Part shown: piece by piece, positions 16,201 through 23,631 of the stretch | How the letters are laid out: each line of letters begins with the position of its first letter | Position numbering within the stretch: position 1 is the stretch's first letter | NCBI RefSeq assembly: GCF_035510375.1 | Contig: NZ_DATKHG010000046.1 | Length of the DNA stretch: 64,000 nucleotides | Reading direction: 5' to 3' (one strand) | DNA from: Paenibacillus_I sp035510375 | Lineage (GTDB): Bacteria > Bacillota > Bacilli > Paenibacillales > Paenibacillaceae | The notes under the pieces: generated by a model | Database searches by the model: none | What the model saw: only the letters and a program-made list of their open reading frames with translations | Told to the model about the DNA's origin: nothing | Position numbers and translations under genes: made by a program

Positions 16201-16811
16201 AGCACGGCTTCATCGCGTCGGTCGGCTTCGATCTGTACTCGCAGATGCTCGCCGACGAGATCGCCAAACGCAAGTCGGAGATGTACGGCGAGGCCGCGGC
16301 GCCGGTCAAGGAGACGAACACGCAGATCGATCTCGGCATGGACGCGTACCTGCCGTCCGATTATATTTACGACAGCATCCAGAAAATCGAAATCTACAAG
16401 AAGGTCGCGGTCATCCGCACGGTGGAAGAGACCGAAGATCTGCGCGAAGAATTGACCGACCGGTTCGGCGATCCGCCGGAAGCGGTCGACCATTTGCTGG
16501 CCGTCGCCAGATTTAAAGGGTATGGCCGCGAATACGGCATCGAGCTGATTTCCCAGCGCGGAGAGGATCTCGTGCTGAAGTTCGCGCAGACAGAGGCGTC
16601 GAGAATGGATACGAAAAAGGTCGACCGGCTGTGCCAGGCTTTCGAGAACCGTTTCGGCCGCTCGTTCGCTTCCGACGGCGTCACCCCGCTGATCCAGCTT
16701 CGGGGCAAAGGATTGGCCGATTCGGCAAAATTGGAAATGCTTGAGCGGTTTCTGGTACAATATAGAGAAGCTCTTAAACTGAAAGGGGAACTACAAGATG
16801 TTGTTCAATAA
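13278..16811 (+). CDS. mfd: Transcription-repair coupling factor Mfd
   Basis: Mfd is an ATP-driven translocase that removes stalled RNA polymerase and recruits UvrA. Order of parts: UvrB-like N-terminal module, RNAP-interaction domain (KVGDYVVHQNHGIGKYMGI), helicase motif I GDVGYGKTEVA, the DEEQ box (VDEEQRFGV), motif III TLTATPIPRTL, the translocation motif region and the C-terminal UvrA-binding-site blocking domain. TTG 13278 gives about 1177 residues, equal to the B. subtilis protein; the weak GTGGGT upstream fits it better than in-frame GTG 13263. Its end overlaps the next gene by 14 bp. Confidence 0.96.
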   Translation: MKILMEAFAADRDVQNVLSGYRQGMREQMVSGLAGSSRQVMIAVLKRELDRPMLVVTHNMFAAQKITEDLQECLSPDEVLLYPANELVAAEAAISSPETLAQRMDVLIRLSQGYRGVVVVPFSGVRRFLPIREFMKEAQIPLKVGGTMPMESFLRRMVELGYERVDRVESKGEMSVRGGIADFYPLTSPFACRVEWFDDEVDSIRTFDPADQRSIDKLDAFVVPPAKEVMADERRQRNAAQHASELLEKQLEKMSDRLAKDRLREEIGAEIEKLRQQVYFPEMYKYIALLYPERETLFDYMPQDTLLVMDEPTRLIETAKQLERDESEWATHLLQNGKSLPGFTLAKEGEEVLYHRPFPTLFLSLFLRQIPHTQPQNILNIVSRAMQDFHGQMNVLKAEMERWRKAHANVIMLAGNTERMERMKRVLFDYGIELPVLIEGNLQSGFELPSSHLVVITEGEMFSKKQRKAARRTDKKMDNAERIKSYTELKVGDYVVHQNHGIGKYMGIGTLEIGGIHKDYLHILYAGGDKLSVPIDQIDLIQKYVGSEDKEPKVYKLGGSEWTRVKNKARSSVQDIADDLIKLYAERQAAVGFGFQKDTPYQQEFEAMFPYDETRDQLRAIEEIKKDMEIPRPMDRLLCGDVGYGKTEVAIRAAFKAAIEGKQVAVLVPTTILAQQHYETFRERFSGYPFNIQVLSRFRSRKEQNGTMKGLKAGTVDVVIGTHRLLSQDIVFKDLGLLIVDEEQRFGVSHKEKLKKLKTNVDVLTLTATPIPRTLHMSMLGVRDLSVIETPPENRFPVQTYVVEYSPSLVREAIERELARGGQVYYLYNRVQGIYQMAEQITALVPDARVAVGHGQMSEQELEKTILDFLDGESDVLVSTSIIETGVDIPNVNTLIVHDADKMGLSQLYQLRGRVGRSNRIAYAYFTYQRDKVLTEVAEKRLQSIKEFTELGSGFKIAMRDLSIRGAGNLLGAEQHGFIASVGFDLYSQMLADEIAKRKSEMYGEAAAPVKETNTQIDLGMDAYLPSDYIYDSIQKIEIYKKVAVIRTVEETEDLREELTDRFGDPPEAVDHLLAVARFKGYGREYGIELISQRGEDLVLKFAQTEASRMDTKKVDRLCQAFENRFGRSFASDGVTPLIQLRGKGLADSAKLEMLERFLVQYREALKLKGELQDVVQ

Positions 16812-17979
16812 TCGCAAATCGGCATGGCAACGCGGCATGCTGCTGCTGTTGGCGGCCGTGCTCGTCATGACGGCGGCGGCTGCTTGCGGCAAGGGCCAGA
16901 AGGAAGAAGGCGCCGCCGCACCGGGCAGCGACGACGAGAAGACCGTGGCGACCTACAAAGACGGCGGCAAGGTGGCGGAGACGGAATTCAACAAATATGT
17001 CACGCTTATGGAGATCACCAACCCGCAGACCGCTATGTATTTGTCCATTCCGCAATTCAAGGAGCAGGAGCTTCAGCGTTATATCGTATATAAGGAGTTT
17101 TCCAAGCAAGCGACGGATGAAGAACAGAAAGCGGCCAAGGAAGAGGCCGATAATTTCAAGGGCGAGCTGGATAAAGCGTTGGGCGCGGAGACAGGCAAAT
17201 CGTTGAAGGATAAAATGGCGGAGACGAAGCTGACGACCGCGGAATCGGCGAGCTTCGCCGAAGTGATGATCGCCGCCGGCAAGGTGATCGAGAAGAAGTC
17301 GAAGGAGCTTGAAGGCACAATCAAGGAAGAGGACGTGAAGGCCGAGTTCAACAAGGCCCCTGCGGACTATAATACGGTTACGCTGCGCCATGTTCTGGTC
17401 GCTTTGTCCGATTCGGCGACGGGCAAAGAGCTGCGCACCGAAGCGGAAGCGTTGAAGCGGGCGCAGGAAGTGAAGAAGAAGCTTGACGCGGGCGGGGATT
17501 GGAACGCGATTGCGAAGGAATATTCAGACGATCCCGGCTCGAAGGACAACGGCGGCGCTTACGAGCCGACGCAAGCCCGTAAATGGGTTGCGGCCTTTAA
17601 AGAAGCGGCCAATACGCAGAAGATCGGCGTAATCGGCGAGCCGGTGAAGACGGAATACGGCTATCATGTCATGAAGGTCGAGAAGCGCGAGGTGGCGGCG
17701 TTCGAGAAGCTCTCCGAGGAAACGAAGAGTGAGCTGAAGCAGACACTGCTGGCGCCGAAGCTGAACGAGTTCATGCAAACCGAGCAGGACAAGCTGGAGA
17801 TCAAGACGAATCTTCCGCAAGAGGCGCCTCAAACCGAAGGCGGCGCTACGAACGGCGGAGCGACGGATGGCGGAGGCGGAGGCGGAGCGACTGGCAATGA
17901 CGCAGCCGGCAACGGTGCGGCGAACGAAGGTGCCGCAACCGATGCCGGCGCGAAGAATGAGGGCAATACAGCCAAATAA
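16798..17979 (+). CDS. prsA: PrsA/SurA-type peptidyl-prolyl isomerase lipoprotein
   Basis: A 393-residue extracytoplasmic folding factor. A signal peptide (LLLLAAVLVMTAAAAC) ends in a lipobox-like AAAC with lipidated Cys about residue 30. A helical chaperone-like segment (about 60-190) precedes a parvulin rotamase domain (about 195-300; LRHVLVALSD, KEYSDDPGSKDNGG, EYGYHVMKV). The tail after about 345 is low-complexity Gly/Ala/Asn. ATG 16798 overlaps the end of mfd and has AAAGGGG before it. The lipobox is less ideal than LAAC, so anchoring is likely but not certain. Confidence 0.88.
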   Translation: MLFNNRKSAWQRGMLLLLAAVLVMTAAAACGKGQKEEGAAAPGSDDEKTVATYKDGGKVAETEFNKYVTLMEITNPQTAMYLSIPQFKEQELQRYIVYKEFSKQATDEEQKAAKEEADNFKGELDKALGAETGKSLKDKMAETKLTTAESASFAEVMIAAGKVIEKKSKELEGTIKEEDVKAEFNKAPADYNTVTLRHVLVALSDSATGKELRTEAEALKRAQEVKKKLDAGGDWNAIAKEYSDDPGSKDNGGAYEPTQARKWVAAFKEAANTQKIGVIGEPVKTEYGYHVMKVEKREVAAFEKLSEETKSELKQTLLAPKLNEFMQTEQDKLEIKTNLPQEAPQTEGGATNGGATDGGGGGGATGNDAAGNGAANEGAATDAGAKNEGNTAK

Positions 17980-18000
17980 AGCTGCGGCTTGATTCGGGAC

Positions 18001-18030
18001 AACCCGGGGGATATTTCCTCCGGGTTTTTT
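18001..18030 (+). terminator. Terminator after prsA
   Basis: AACCCGGGGGA pairs with TCCTCCGGGTT (one wobble), followed by TTTTTT. Confidence 0.85.
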
Positions 18031-18090
18031 CAATTAAGGTTCCATTTACAGGGGGACAACCCAAGTTTGATATCCGCTATTCCGACTTTA

Positions 18091-18253
18091 CGTTATTATT
18101 TATGACATATGGGTGTTCGAAACCTCTATTCTCAGGCTTATAAACCTACTTTTACGCCTATTTGCGAGTAAAACTAACATGAAATCTAATAAACCACAGT
18201 ATAAATCTTGAGAATCAGGACTCGATCAGCATATTGTGTAAACTATATTGACA
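18091..18253 (+). promoter_or_regulatory. GlnR/TnrA operator region upstream of urtA
   Basis: A perfect TGTNA-N7-TNACA box lies at 18237-18253 (TGTAA, ACTATAT, TGACA) and overlaps the -35. Two boxes with a single mismatch lie upstream at 18163-18179 (TGCGA/TAACA) and 18091-18107 (CGTTA/TGACA). Centres are 74 and 72 bp apart, about seven helical turns each. The perfect box is strong evidence for GlnR/TnrA-family nitrogen control; the two imperfect ones may be chance in this AT-rich stretch. Confidence 0.75.
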
Positions 18254-18276
18254 TAAACCATACATCGACCTATAAT
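18248..18276 (+). promoter_or_regulatory. urt operon promoter (sigma-A consensus)
   Basis: TTGACA (18248-18253), 17 bases, TATAAT (18271-18276). Both hexamers are perfect. The -35 is shared with the GlnR/TnrA box, suggesting repression when nitrogen is plentiful. Confidence 0.85.
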
Positions 18277-18346
18277 CAAAACAACGAACGATAAAACAAA
18301 AATACATACAAACGTTCGGGAAAAGTAAATTTTGGGGAGTGGGAGA

Positions 18347-19627
18347 ATGAAGAAATCGGTTTGGTCCAGTGTTTTGCTTGTACTTCTTGCGCTCAGCATG
18401 GTGCTGGCGGCATGCGGGGCGAATAACAACAGCAAGCCTGCAAGCGGCGGCGGGACGAACACGGCGGCGGAAGGCGGCGATACGGGTGCGGCCGGCGAAG
18501 CGGAAGGCGGGGAGATCAAGGTCGGGATTCTTCATTCGCTCAGCGGCACGATGGCGATCAGCGAAGTGTCGGTGAAAGACGCCGAGATGATGGCGATCGA
18601 AGAGATCAACGCCAAGGGCGGCGTGCTCGGCAAGAAGCTGGTGCCGGTCGTGGAGGACGGCGCTTCCGACTGGCCGACTTTCGCGGAGAAAGCGCGCAAG
18701 CTGATTTCCGAAGACAAGGTGGCGACGGTGTTCGGCGGATGGACGTCCGCAAGCCGCAAAGCGATGCTGCCGGTGTTCGAGGAACTGAACGGGCTGCTGT
18801 GGTACCCGGTCCAGTACGAGGGGCTTGAGTCGTCCCCGAACATTTTCTACACGGGCGCAACGACGAACCAGCAGATCGTGCCTTCGGTCACTTGGCTGCT
18901 GGAGAACCGGGGCAAGAAGTTTTTCCTGCTTGGCTCCGACTACGTGTTTCCGCGCACGGCCAACAAAATCATCAAGGAGCAGCTGAAGGCCGAGGGCGGC
19001 GAGCTGGTGGGCGAGGAATATACTCCGCTGGGCCATACGGATTACAGCACGCTGATCAGCAAAATTAAAGAAGCGGATCCGGATATCGTGTACAACACGC
19101 TTAACGGCGACAGCAACGTGGCTTTCTTCAAGCAGCTGAAGGACGCCGGCATTACGGCGAAGGACCTGACGACGCTGTCGGTTTCGGTGGCGGAGGAAGA
19201 GATTCGCGGCATCGGCGCGGACGTGCTCGAGGGCCAGCTGGCGGCCTGGAATTACTATCAAACGACCGACACGCCGGAGAACAAAACGTTCGTTGAAAAT
19301 TACAAGAAAGCCTACGGCGAAGACCGCGTAACGGCCGATCCGATCGAAGCGGGTTACATTGCGGTATACCTGTGGGCGGCAGCCGTGGAGAAAGCGGGCA
19401 CGACGGACGTGGCGGCGGTGAAGGAAGCGGCCAAAGGCCTCGAATTCAACGCACCGGAAGGCAAGGTCACGATCGACGGCGAAACCCAGCATATTTATAA
19501 AACGGTCCGGATCGGCGAGGTGCAGGCTGACGGCCAGTTCAAGGAAGTGTTCGCGACGGACGGACCGGTGAAGCCGGATCCTTATCTTAAAGGCTACGAG
19601 TGGGCGGCTAGCCTAAGCGCCGAGTAA
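18347..19627 (+). CDS. urtA: Urea-type ABC transporter substrate-binding lipoprotein
   Basis: A 426-residue branched-chain-amino-acid-type binding protein of the UrtA subfamily. A signal peptide ends in the lipobox LAAC (lipid-anchored Cys about 22), then a low-complexity linker and a type-I periplasmic-binding fold (about 60-420). UrtA-typical blocks are DGASDWPTFAEKARKLI, GGWTSASRKAMLPVFE and LLWYPVQYEGLE. ATG 18347 is eight bases after GGGGAG; the in-frame TTG at 18332 is rejected. It heads a five-gene set under a GlnR/TnrA-boxed promoter. The ligand is urea by family; related amides are not excluded. Confidence 0.9.
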   Translation: MKKSVWSSVLLVLLALSMVLAACGANNNSKPASGGGTNTAAEGGDTGAAGEAEGGEIKVGILHSLSGTMAISEVSVKDAEMMAIEEINAKGGVLGKKLVPVVEDGASDWPTFAEKARKLISEDKVATVFGGWTSASRKAMLPVFEELNGLLWYPVQYEGLESSPNIFYTGATTNQQIVPSVTWLLENRGKKFFLLGSDYVFPRTANKIIKEQLKAEGGELVGEEYTPLGHTDYSTLISKIKEADPDIVYNTLNGDSNVAFFKQLKDAGITAKDLTTLSVSVAEEEIRGIGADVLEGQLAAWNYYQTTDTPENKTFVENYKKAYGEDRVTADPIEAGYIAVYLWAAAVEKAGTTDVAAVKEAAKGLEFNAPEGKVTIDGETQHIYKTVRIGEVQADGQFKEVFATDGPVKPDPYLKGYEWAASLSAE

Positions 19628-19793
19628 CGGCGCGCACAATCCATCGAATCATCATCGCAGCACCTTTCGGAGGCGAAGCATGAGACAGAGAGCATGCCGC
19701 CTCCGGCTATCATACCAGGGTCGGAGCAGAGGAAGTGTTCGAGCCGTCGGATGCTTCCTTTGCTGTTCCCTCAAGCGGCAAAGGGGTGGATTT

Positions 19794-20702
19794 ATGGACG
19801 TTACGATTCTGCAGATGTTCAACGGACTCAGCGTGAGCTCGATTCTGCTGCTCATCGCGCTGGGGCTGGCGATTACATTCGGCCTGATGAACGTCATCAA
19901 CATGGCGCACGGCGAATTGATCATGATCGGCGCCTATGCGACGTACGTGACGCAAAACCTTTTCAAAGACCTGTTTCCGGAAGCGATGTTCGGCTGGTAT
20001 TTCGTCTTGTCGATTCCTGTAAGCTTTCTGGTCGCTTTTCTGTTCGGCCTGCTGCTCGAGTATTCGCTCATCCGTTTTCTGTACGGAAGGCCGCTCGACA
20101 GCCTGCTGGCCACCTGGGGGGTGGCGCTGGCGCTGCAGCAGCTTGCGCGCACGATTTTCGGAGCTCCGAACGTGGCTGTCACCAGTCCCGAATGGCTGAA
20201 CGGCGGGCTGGCGCTGACGGACGGCCTTGTTTTGCCGTATAAGCGGCTGTTCATCATCGGCCTAGTGGCGGTCACGCTGTTCGTCATGTACCTGTACATT
20301 TACCGCAGCCATGCGGGCCGCCGGATGCGCGCCGTCATGCAGAACCGCGACATGGCCGCCTGTCTCGGCGTGTCGACACGCCGGGTAGACGCGCTTACGT
20401 TCGCCATCGGCTCGGGCATCGCCGGCATTGCCGGCAGCGCGCTGACGCTGATGGGGCCGATCGGCCCTTCGCTCGGCACGTATTACATCGTCGACGCGTT
20501 CATGGTCGTCGTGCTGGGAGGGGTCGGCAAGCTGGTCGGCACCGTGTTCGGAGCCGTCGGAATCGGGCTGACGAATACGCTGTTCGAATACTGGACGACC
20601 GCCTCGCTCGGCAAGGTGCTCGTATTTCTGTGCATCGTGGCGTTCCTGCAATGGAAGCCGAAAGGGCTTGTGGCGATGCGGACACGTTCACTCGACTCAT
20701 GA
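19794..20702 (+). CDS. urtB: Urea-type ABC transporter permease UrtB
   Basis: A 302-residue LivH-type inner-membrane permease with about eight hydrophobic segments. Family marks are GLMNVINMAHGELIMIGAY (about 30-48) and AFMVVVLGGVGKLVGTVFGA near the C-terminus. ATG 19794 follows AAAGGGGTGGA closely; longer in-frame starts back to 19680 add a charged, Cys-rich stretch unlike the family. The 166-bp gap after urtA holds no recognised feature and no clear terminator, so it is likely in the same operon. Pairs with UrtC to form the channel. Confidence 0.9.
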   Translation: MDVTILQMFNGLSVSSILLLIALGLAITFGLMNVINMAHGELIMIGAYATYVTQNLFKDLFPEAMFGWYFVLSIPVSFLVAFLFGLLLEYSLIRFLYGRPLDSLLATWGVALALQQLARTIFGAPNVAVTSPEWLNGGLALTDGLVLPYKRLFIIGLVAVTLFVMYLYIYRSHAGRRMRAVMQNRDMAACLGVSTRRVDALTFAIGSGIAGIAGSALTLMGPIGPSLGTYYIVDAFMVVVLGGVGKLVGTVFGAVGIGLTNTLFEYWTTASLGKVLVFLCIVAFLQWKPKGLVAMRTRSLDS

Positions 20703-20737
20703 CCCAGGCGCGACAAACGAAGAAGAGGTGATGCAGC

Positions 20738-21835
20738 TTGCAACGGCAAATGCAAATGCGAACGATGACGCCGCGGCGCATCTATGTGCTGATCGGCTAC
20801 GCGGCGGCGGCTATCGCGCTGTTCAGCGCGCCGCTGTATTTGAGCGATTTCCGGCTGAACCTGCTGGCCAAATTTCTGGCGTTCGCGATCGTGGCGCTGG
20901 GACTGGATCTCATATGGGGCTACACCGGCATTCTCAGTCTGGGCCACGGCGTGTTCTTCGGGCTCGGCGCCTATGCGATGGCGATGTATCTGAAGCTGGA
21001 GGCGAGCGGCGGCAAGCTGCCGGACTTCATGAACTGGAGCGGCCTCACGGATCTGCCCTGGTTCTGGAAGCCGTTCGAGAGCTTCGGCTTTGCGGTTGCG
21101 GCCGGCGTGCTGCTGCCCGCCCTGCTCGCGCTTGTGCTCGGATTTTTCACCTTCCGGAACCGGATCAAGGGCGTCTACTTCACGATCCTGACCCAGGCGC
21201 TCGTCATTATTGCGACGACGCTGTTCGTCGGGCAGCAGGCTTACACGGGCGGCACGAACGGCGTGACGGGCTTCAGCACGATTCTGGGCGAATCGCTCGG
21301 CAAGGCGGAAACGAAGCAAACCTTGTATTTCGCAACGGTCATCGCGCTGCTCGCCGCTTTCGTTCTGTGCCGGTATATCGTGGGGAGCCGGTTCGGCCGC
21401 GTCCTGCGGGCGATCCGCGACGGCGAGAACCGGACGCGGTTCATCGGCTACGATCCGGCCGTGTACCAGATGCTCGTTTTTTGCGTATCCGCCGCCCTGG
21501 CGGGACTTGCGGGCATGCTGTTCGTCCTGCACGTCGGCATTATATCGCCCTCGATGATGGGCATCGTCCCTTCGATCGAGATGGTGCTTTGGGTGGCGAT
21601 CGGAGGCCGCGGGACGCTGGTCGGCGCCGCGCTCGGCGCGATTCTGATGAACGCCGCCAAAAGCACGTTCAGCGAATCGTATCCGGAGCTGTGGACGCTG
21701 TTCCTTGGCTTGCTGTTCGTCGTCGTTGTCGTCTTTCTGCCCAAGGGTTTGGCGGGACTGTTCCCGCACATCAAGTTCCGCAAAAGGAGGGGGCCGGAGC
21801 ATGAAGGAGAAGGCGTCCGTTATTCTGCATTGTAA
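20738..21835 (+). CDS. urtC: Urea-type ABC transporter permease UrtC
   Basis: A 365-residue LivM-type permease, partner of UrtB. Membrane segments run from about residue 14 to 345; conserved GYTGILSLGHGVFFGLGAY (about 61-79), GGTNGVTGF and the loop RFGRVLRAIRDGENR that contacts the ATPases. Start is TTG 20738, seven bases after AGAGGTG; internal ATGs follow within 30 bases but leave worse spacing. The stop lies 35 bp inside urtD, indicating translational coupling. Confidence 0.9.
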   Translation: MQRQMQMRTMTPRRIYVLIGYAAAAIALFSAPLYLSDFRLNLLAKFLAFAIVALGLDLIWGYTGILSLGHGVFFGLGAYAMAMYLKLEASGGKLPDFMNWSGLTDLPWFWKPFESFGFAVAAGVLLPALLALVLGFFTFRNRIKGVYFTILTQALVIIATTLFVGQQAYTGGTNGVTGFSTILGESLGKAETKQTLYFATVIALLAAFVLCRYIVGSRFGRVLRAIRDGENRTRFIGYDPAVYQMLVFCVSAALAGLAGMLFVLHVGIISPSMMGIVPSIEMVLWVAIGGRGTLVGAALGAILMNAAKSTFSESYPELWTLFLGLLFVVVVVFLPKGLAGLFPHIKFRKRRGPEHEGEGVRYSAL

Positions 21836-22583
21836 CGATGTGACGGTTGAGTTCGACGGCTTCAAAGCCGTGCAAGGGATGGACTTCGAGCTGAAGCGGG
21901 GGGAGCTTCGCTTCCTGATCGGGCCGAACGGCGCCGGCAAGACGACGATGCTCGACGTCATCTGCGGCAAAGTGAAGCCCGCGGCCGGCAAGGTGCTGTT
22001 CAAGGGCACCGTCGACATTACGCGGAAAAAGGAGCACGCGATCGCGGCGCTCGGCATCGGCCGCAAATTCCAGACGCCGTCGATTTTTCACACGCTGACG
22101 GTATTCGAGAACCTCGAAATTGCGATGAGCCAGAACCGGGGCGTGTTTGCGACGCTGCGGGCGAAGATGCGAAGCGGGGACCGCGAGCGGATCATGAACC
22201 AGCTCGCGATGATCGGCCTGGAGCCGAAGGCGGATTGGCGGGCGGGACGCTTGTCCCACGGCGAGAAGCAGTGGCTGGAGATCGGCATGATGCTGCTGCA
22301 GGAGCCGGAAATTTTGCTGCTCGACGAACCGGTTGCGGGCATGACGGATAAGGAAACCGACAAGACGGGCGAGCTGCTTCACGTTATTGCGAAGAAGCGT
22401 TCGGTCGTCGTCGTCGAGCATGACATGGAGTTCGTGCGGAATTTTGCGAGCAAGGTAACGGTTATGCATGAAGGCAAGCTGCTGAAGGAAGGCTCCATGG
22501 ACGAGGTGCAGGGAGACGACCGGGTGGCGGAAGTGTATCTGGGCAAAAGGCGGGATGCGGATGTTGGCCGTACGACAGCTTGA
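21801..22583 (+). CDS. urtD: Urea-type ABC transporter ATPase UrtD
   Basis: A 260-residue LivG-type nucleotide-binding subunit: Walker A GPNGAGKTT (about 41-49), Q-loop KFQTPSIF, the UrtD-style signature LSHGEKQWLEIGMML, Walker B ILLLDEPVAG and switch His in VEHDMEFV. ATG 21801 follows AGGAGGGGG; overlap with urtC is 35 bp. Works as a heterodimer with UrtE. Confidence 0.92.
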   Translation: MKEKASVILHCNDVTVEFDGFKAVQGMDFELKRGELRFLIGPNGAGKTTMLDVICGKVKPAAGKVLFKGTVDITRKKEHAIAALGIGRKFQTPSIFHTLTVFENLEIAMSQNRGVFATLRAKMRSGDRERIMNQLAMIGLEPKADWRAGRLSHGEKQWLEIGMMLLQEPEILLLDEPVAGMTDKETDKTGELLHVIAKKRSVVVVEHDMEFVRNFASKVTVMHEGKLLKEGSMDEVQGDDRVAEVYLGKRRDADVGRTTA

Positions 22584-23256
22584 GTCGGGCTATGGCGAAA
22601 GCGTCATTTTACGGGACGTGTCGCTCACGGTGGAGCCGGGCCGGGTGGTGTGTCTCCTGGGCCGCAACGGCGTCGGCAAGACGACGCTCATGAAGAGCGT
22701 GATGGGCGTGCTGAAGGCCCGCGGGGGAACCGTCTCCTACAAAGGGGAAAATCTCACGAAGCGGACGCCCGGCTACCGCGCGAAAAGCGGAATCGGGTAC
22801 GTGCCGCAGGGCCGCGAAATTTTCCCGCAGTTGACCGTGTATGAGAATCTGCTGCTCGGCCTGGAGGCGGGCAAGTCGAAAACGCGTGAAATTCCCGCGG
22901 AAGCGGTCGCCAAATTCCCGGTGCTGCCGGCGATGTACGCGCGGCGGGGCGGCGATCTTAGCGGCGGGCAGCAGCAGCAGCTTGCGTTCGCGCGGGCGCT
23001 GGCCTCGAAGCCGGAGGTGCTGCTGCTGGATGAGCCTTGCGAAGGCATACAGCCTTCGATCGTCGAGGATATTCGCGATGTGATCCGTTCGATCAAGGCG
23101 GAAGGCAAGACGGCGATTTTGCTGGCGGAGCAGAGCCTTGAGTTCGTCCGGAGCGTCGGCGATTATTTTTATATTTTGGAGAAGGGCGCGGTGGCTTGGG
23201 AAGGCGGACTTTCCGACCTGAACGAGGAAGTTGTGCTGAAATATTTGACCGTTTAG
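22561..23256 (+). CDS. urtE: Urea-type ABC transporter ATPase UrtE
   Basis: A 231-residue LivF-type ATPase: Walker A GRNGVGKTT, the family block GIGYVPQGREIFPQLTV, signature LSGGQQQQLAFARAL and Walker B VLLLDEPCEGIQPS. ATG 22561 (MLAVRQLESGYGE) gives better spacing from AAAGG than ATG 22555, which is also in frame. It overlaps urtD by 23 bp and closes the urt operon. No terminator is evident after it; seven bases past its stop begins a second nitrogen-type operator. Confidence 0.92.
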   Translation: MLAVRQLESGYGESVILRDVSLTVEPGRVVCLLGRNGVGKTTLMKSVMGVLKARGGTVSYKGENLTKRTPGYRAKSGIGYVPQGREIFPQLTVYENLLLGLEAGKSKTREIPAEAVAKFPVLPAMYARRGGDLSGGQQQQLAFARALASKPEVLLLDEPCEGIQPSIVEDIRDVIRSIKAEGKTAILLAEQSLEFVRSVGDYFYILEKGAVAWEGGLSDLNEEVVLKYLTV

Positions 23257-23262
23257 AAATTA

Positions 23263-23279
23263 TGTAAGAATAGCTAACA
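23263..23279 (+). promoter_or_regulatory. GlnR/TnrA box of the guanidine operon
   Basis: TGTAA-GAATAGC-TAACA is a perfect TGTNA-N7-TNACA match. Its centre (23271) is about 51 bp before the inferred transcription start, the geometry at which TnrA activates in B. subtilis. Confidence 0.8.
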
Positions 23280-23285
23280 TTAATA

Positions 23286-23315
23286 TTGACACGCATGAAT
23301 GATCACCTTTAAACT
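23286..23315 (+). promoter_or_regulatory. Promoter of the guanidine riboswitch operon
   Basis: TTGACA (23286-23291), 18 bases, TAAACT (23310-23315). A perfect -35 with a poor -10 suits an activator-assisted promoter. Confidence 0.55.
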
Positions 23316-23390
23316 AGTGTTAAACGTAAGGATATTTCACAAATGAATAAGGTTCCCCGTCCGGAATGGCCGGATGTCGGGGGAGAAAAG

Positions 23391-23565
23391 CCGTCTAGGG
23401 TTCCGTTGAGCCTGCGGAGCGAAGACACGATCTGTTGAGTCGAGACTTTCGTTCCGAGATCAAGCTGGTCCGAGAGACGGCGTATGGAAGGGCGAACATC
23501 TTTCTGCAACGAGAGGCGTCCGCGTCAATCCATATAACACGGAAGGATAAAAGCCTGGGAGACGT
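23391..23565 (+). promoter_or_regulatory. Guanidine-I riboswitch (ykkC-yxkD class)
   Basis: The hallmark conserved segments occur in order: CTAGGGTTCCG (23395-23405), CTGGTCCGAGAG (23464-23475) and ACACGGAAGGATAAAAGCCT running to GGGAGA (23537-23562). These are the ykkC/yxkD consensus elements, a class that binds free guanidinium and turns genes on. The sequence between the first two blocks is an extended variable arm. A TCCCCG/CGGGGA hairpin (23354-23385) precedes the aptamer. The last conserved block is shared with a terminator stem. Identified by recalled consensus, no model search. Confidence 0.92.
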
Positions 23566-23585
23566 CTCCCCGGCTTTTGCTTTTT
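23548..23585 (+). terminator. Riboswitch-controlled terminator
   Basis: AAAAGCC-T-GGGAGA pairs with TCTCCC-C-GGCTTTT, followed by GCTTTTT. The 5' arm is the conserved AAAAGCCTGGGAGA of the aptamer, so guanidine binding and termination are mutually exclusive. Confidence 0.88.
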
Positions 23586-23631
23586 CCAGGCGATATGGAG
23601 CCGTATATCAATTCGTGGGGAGTGGGAAGAG

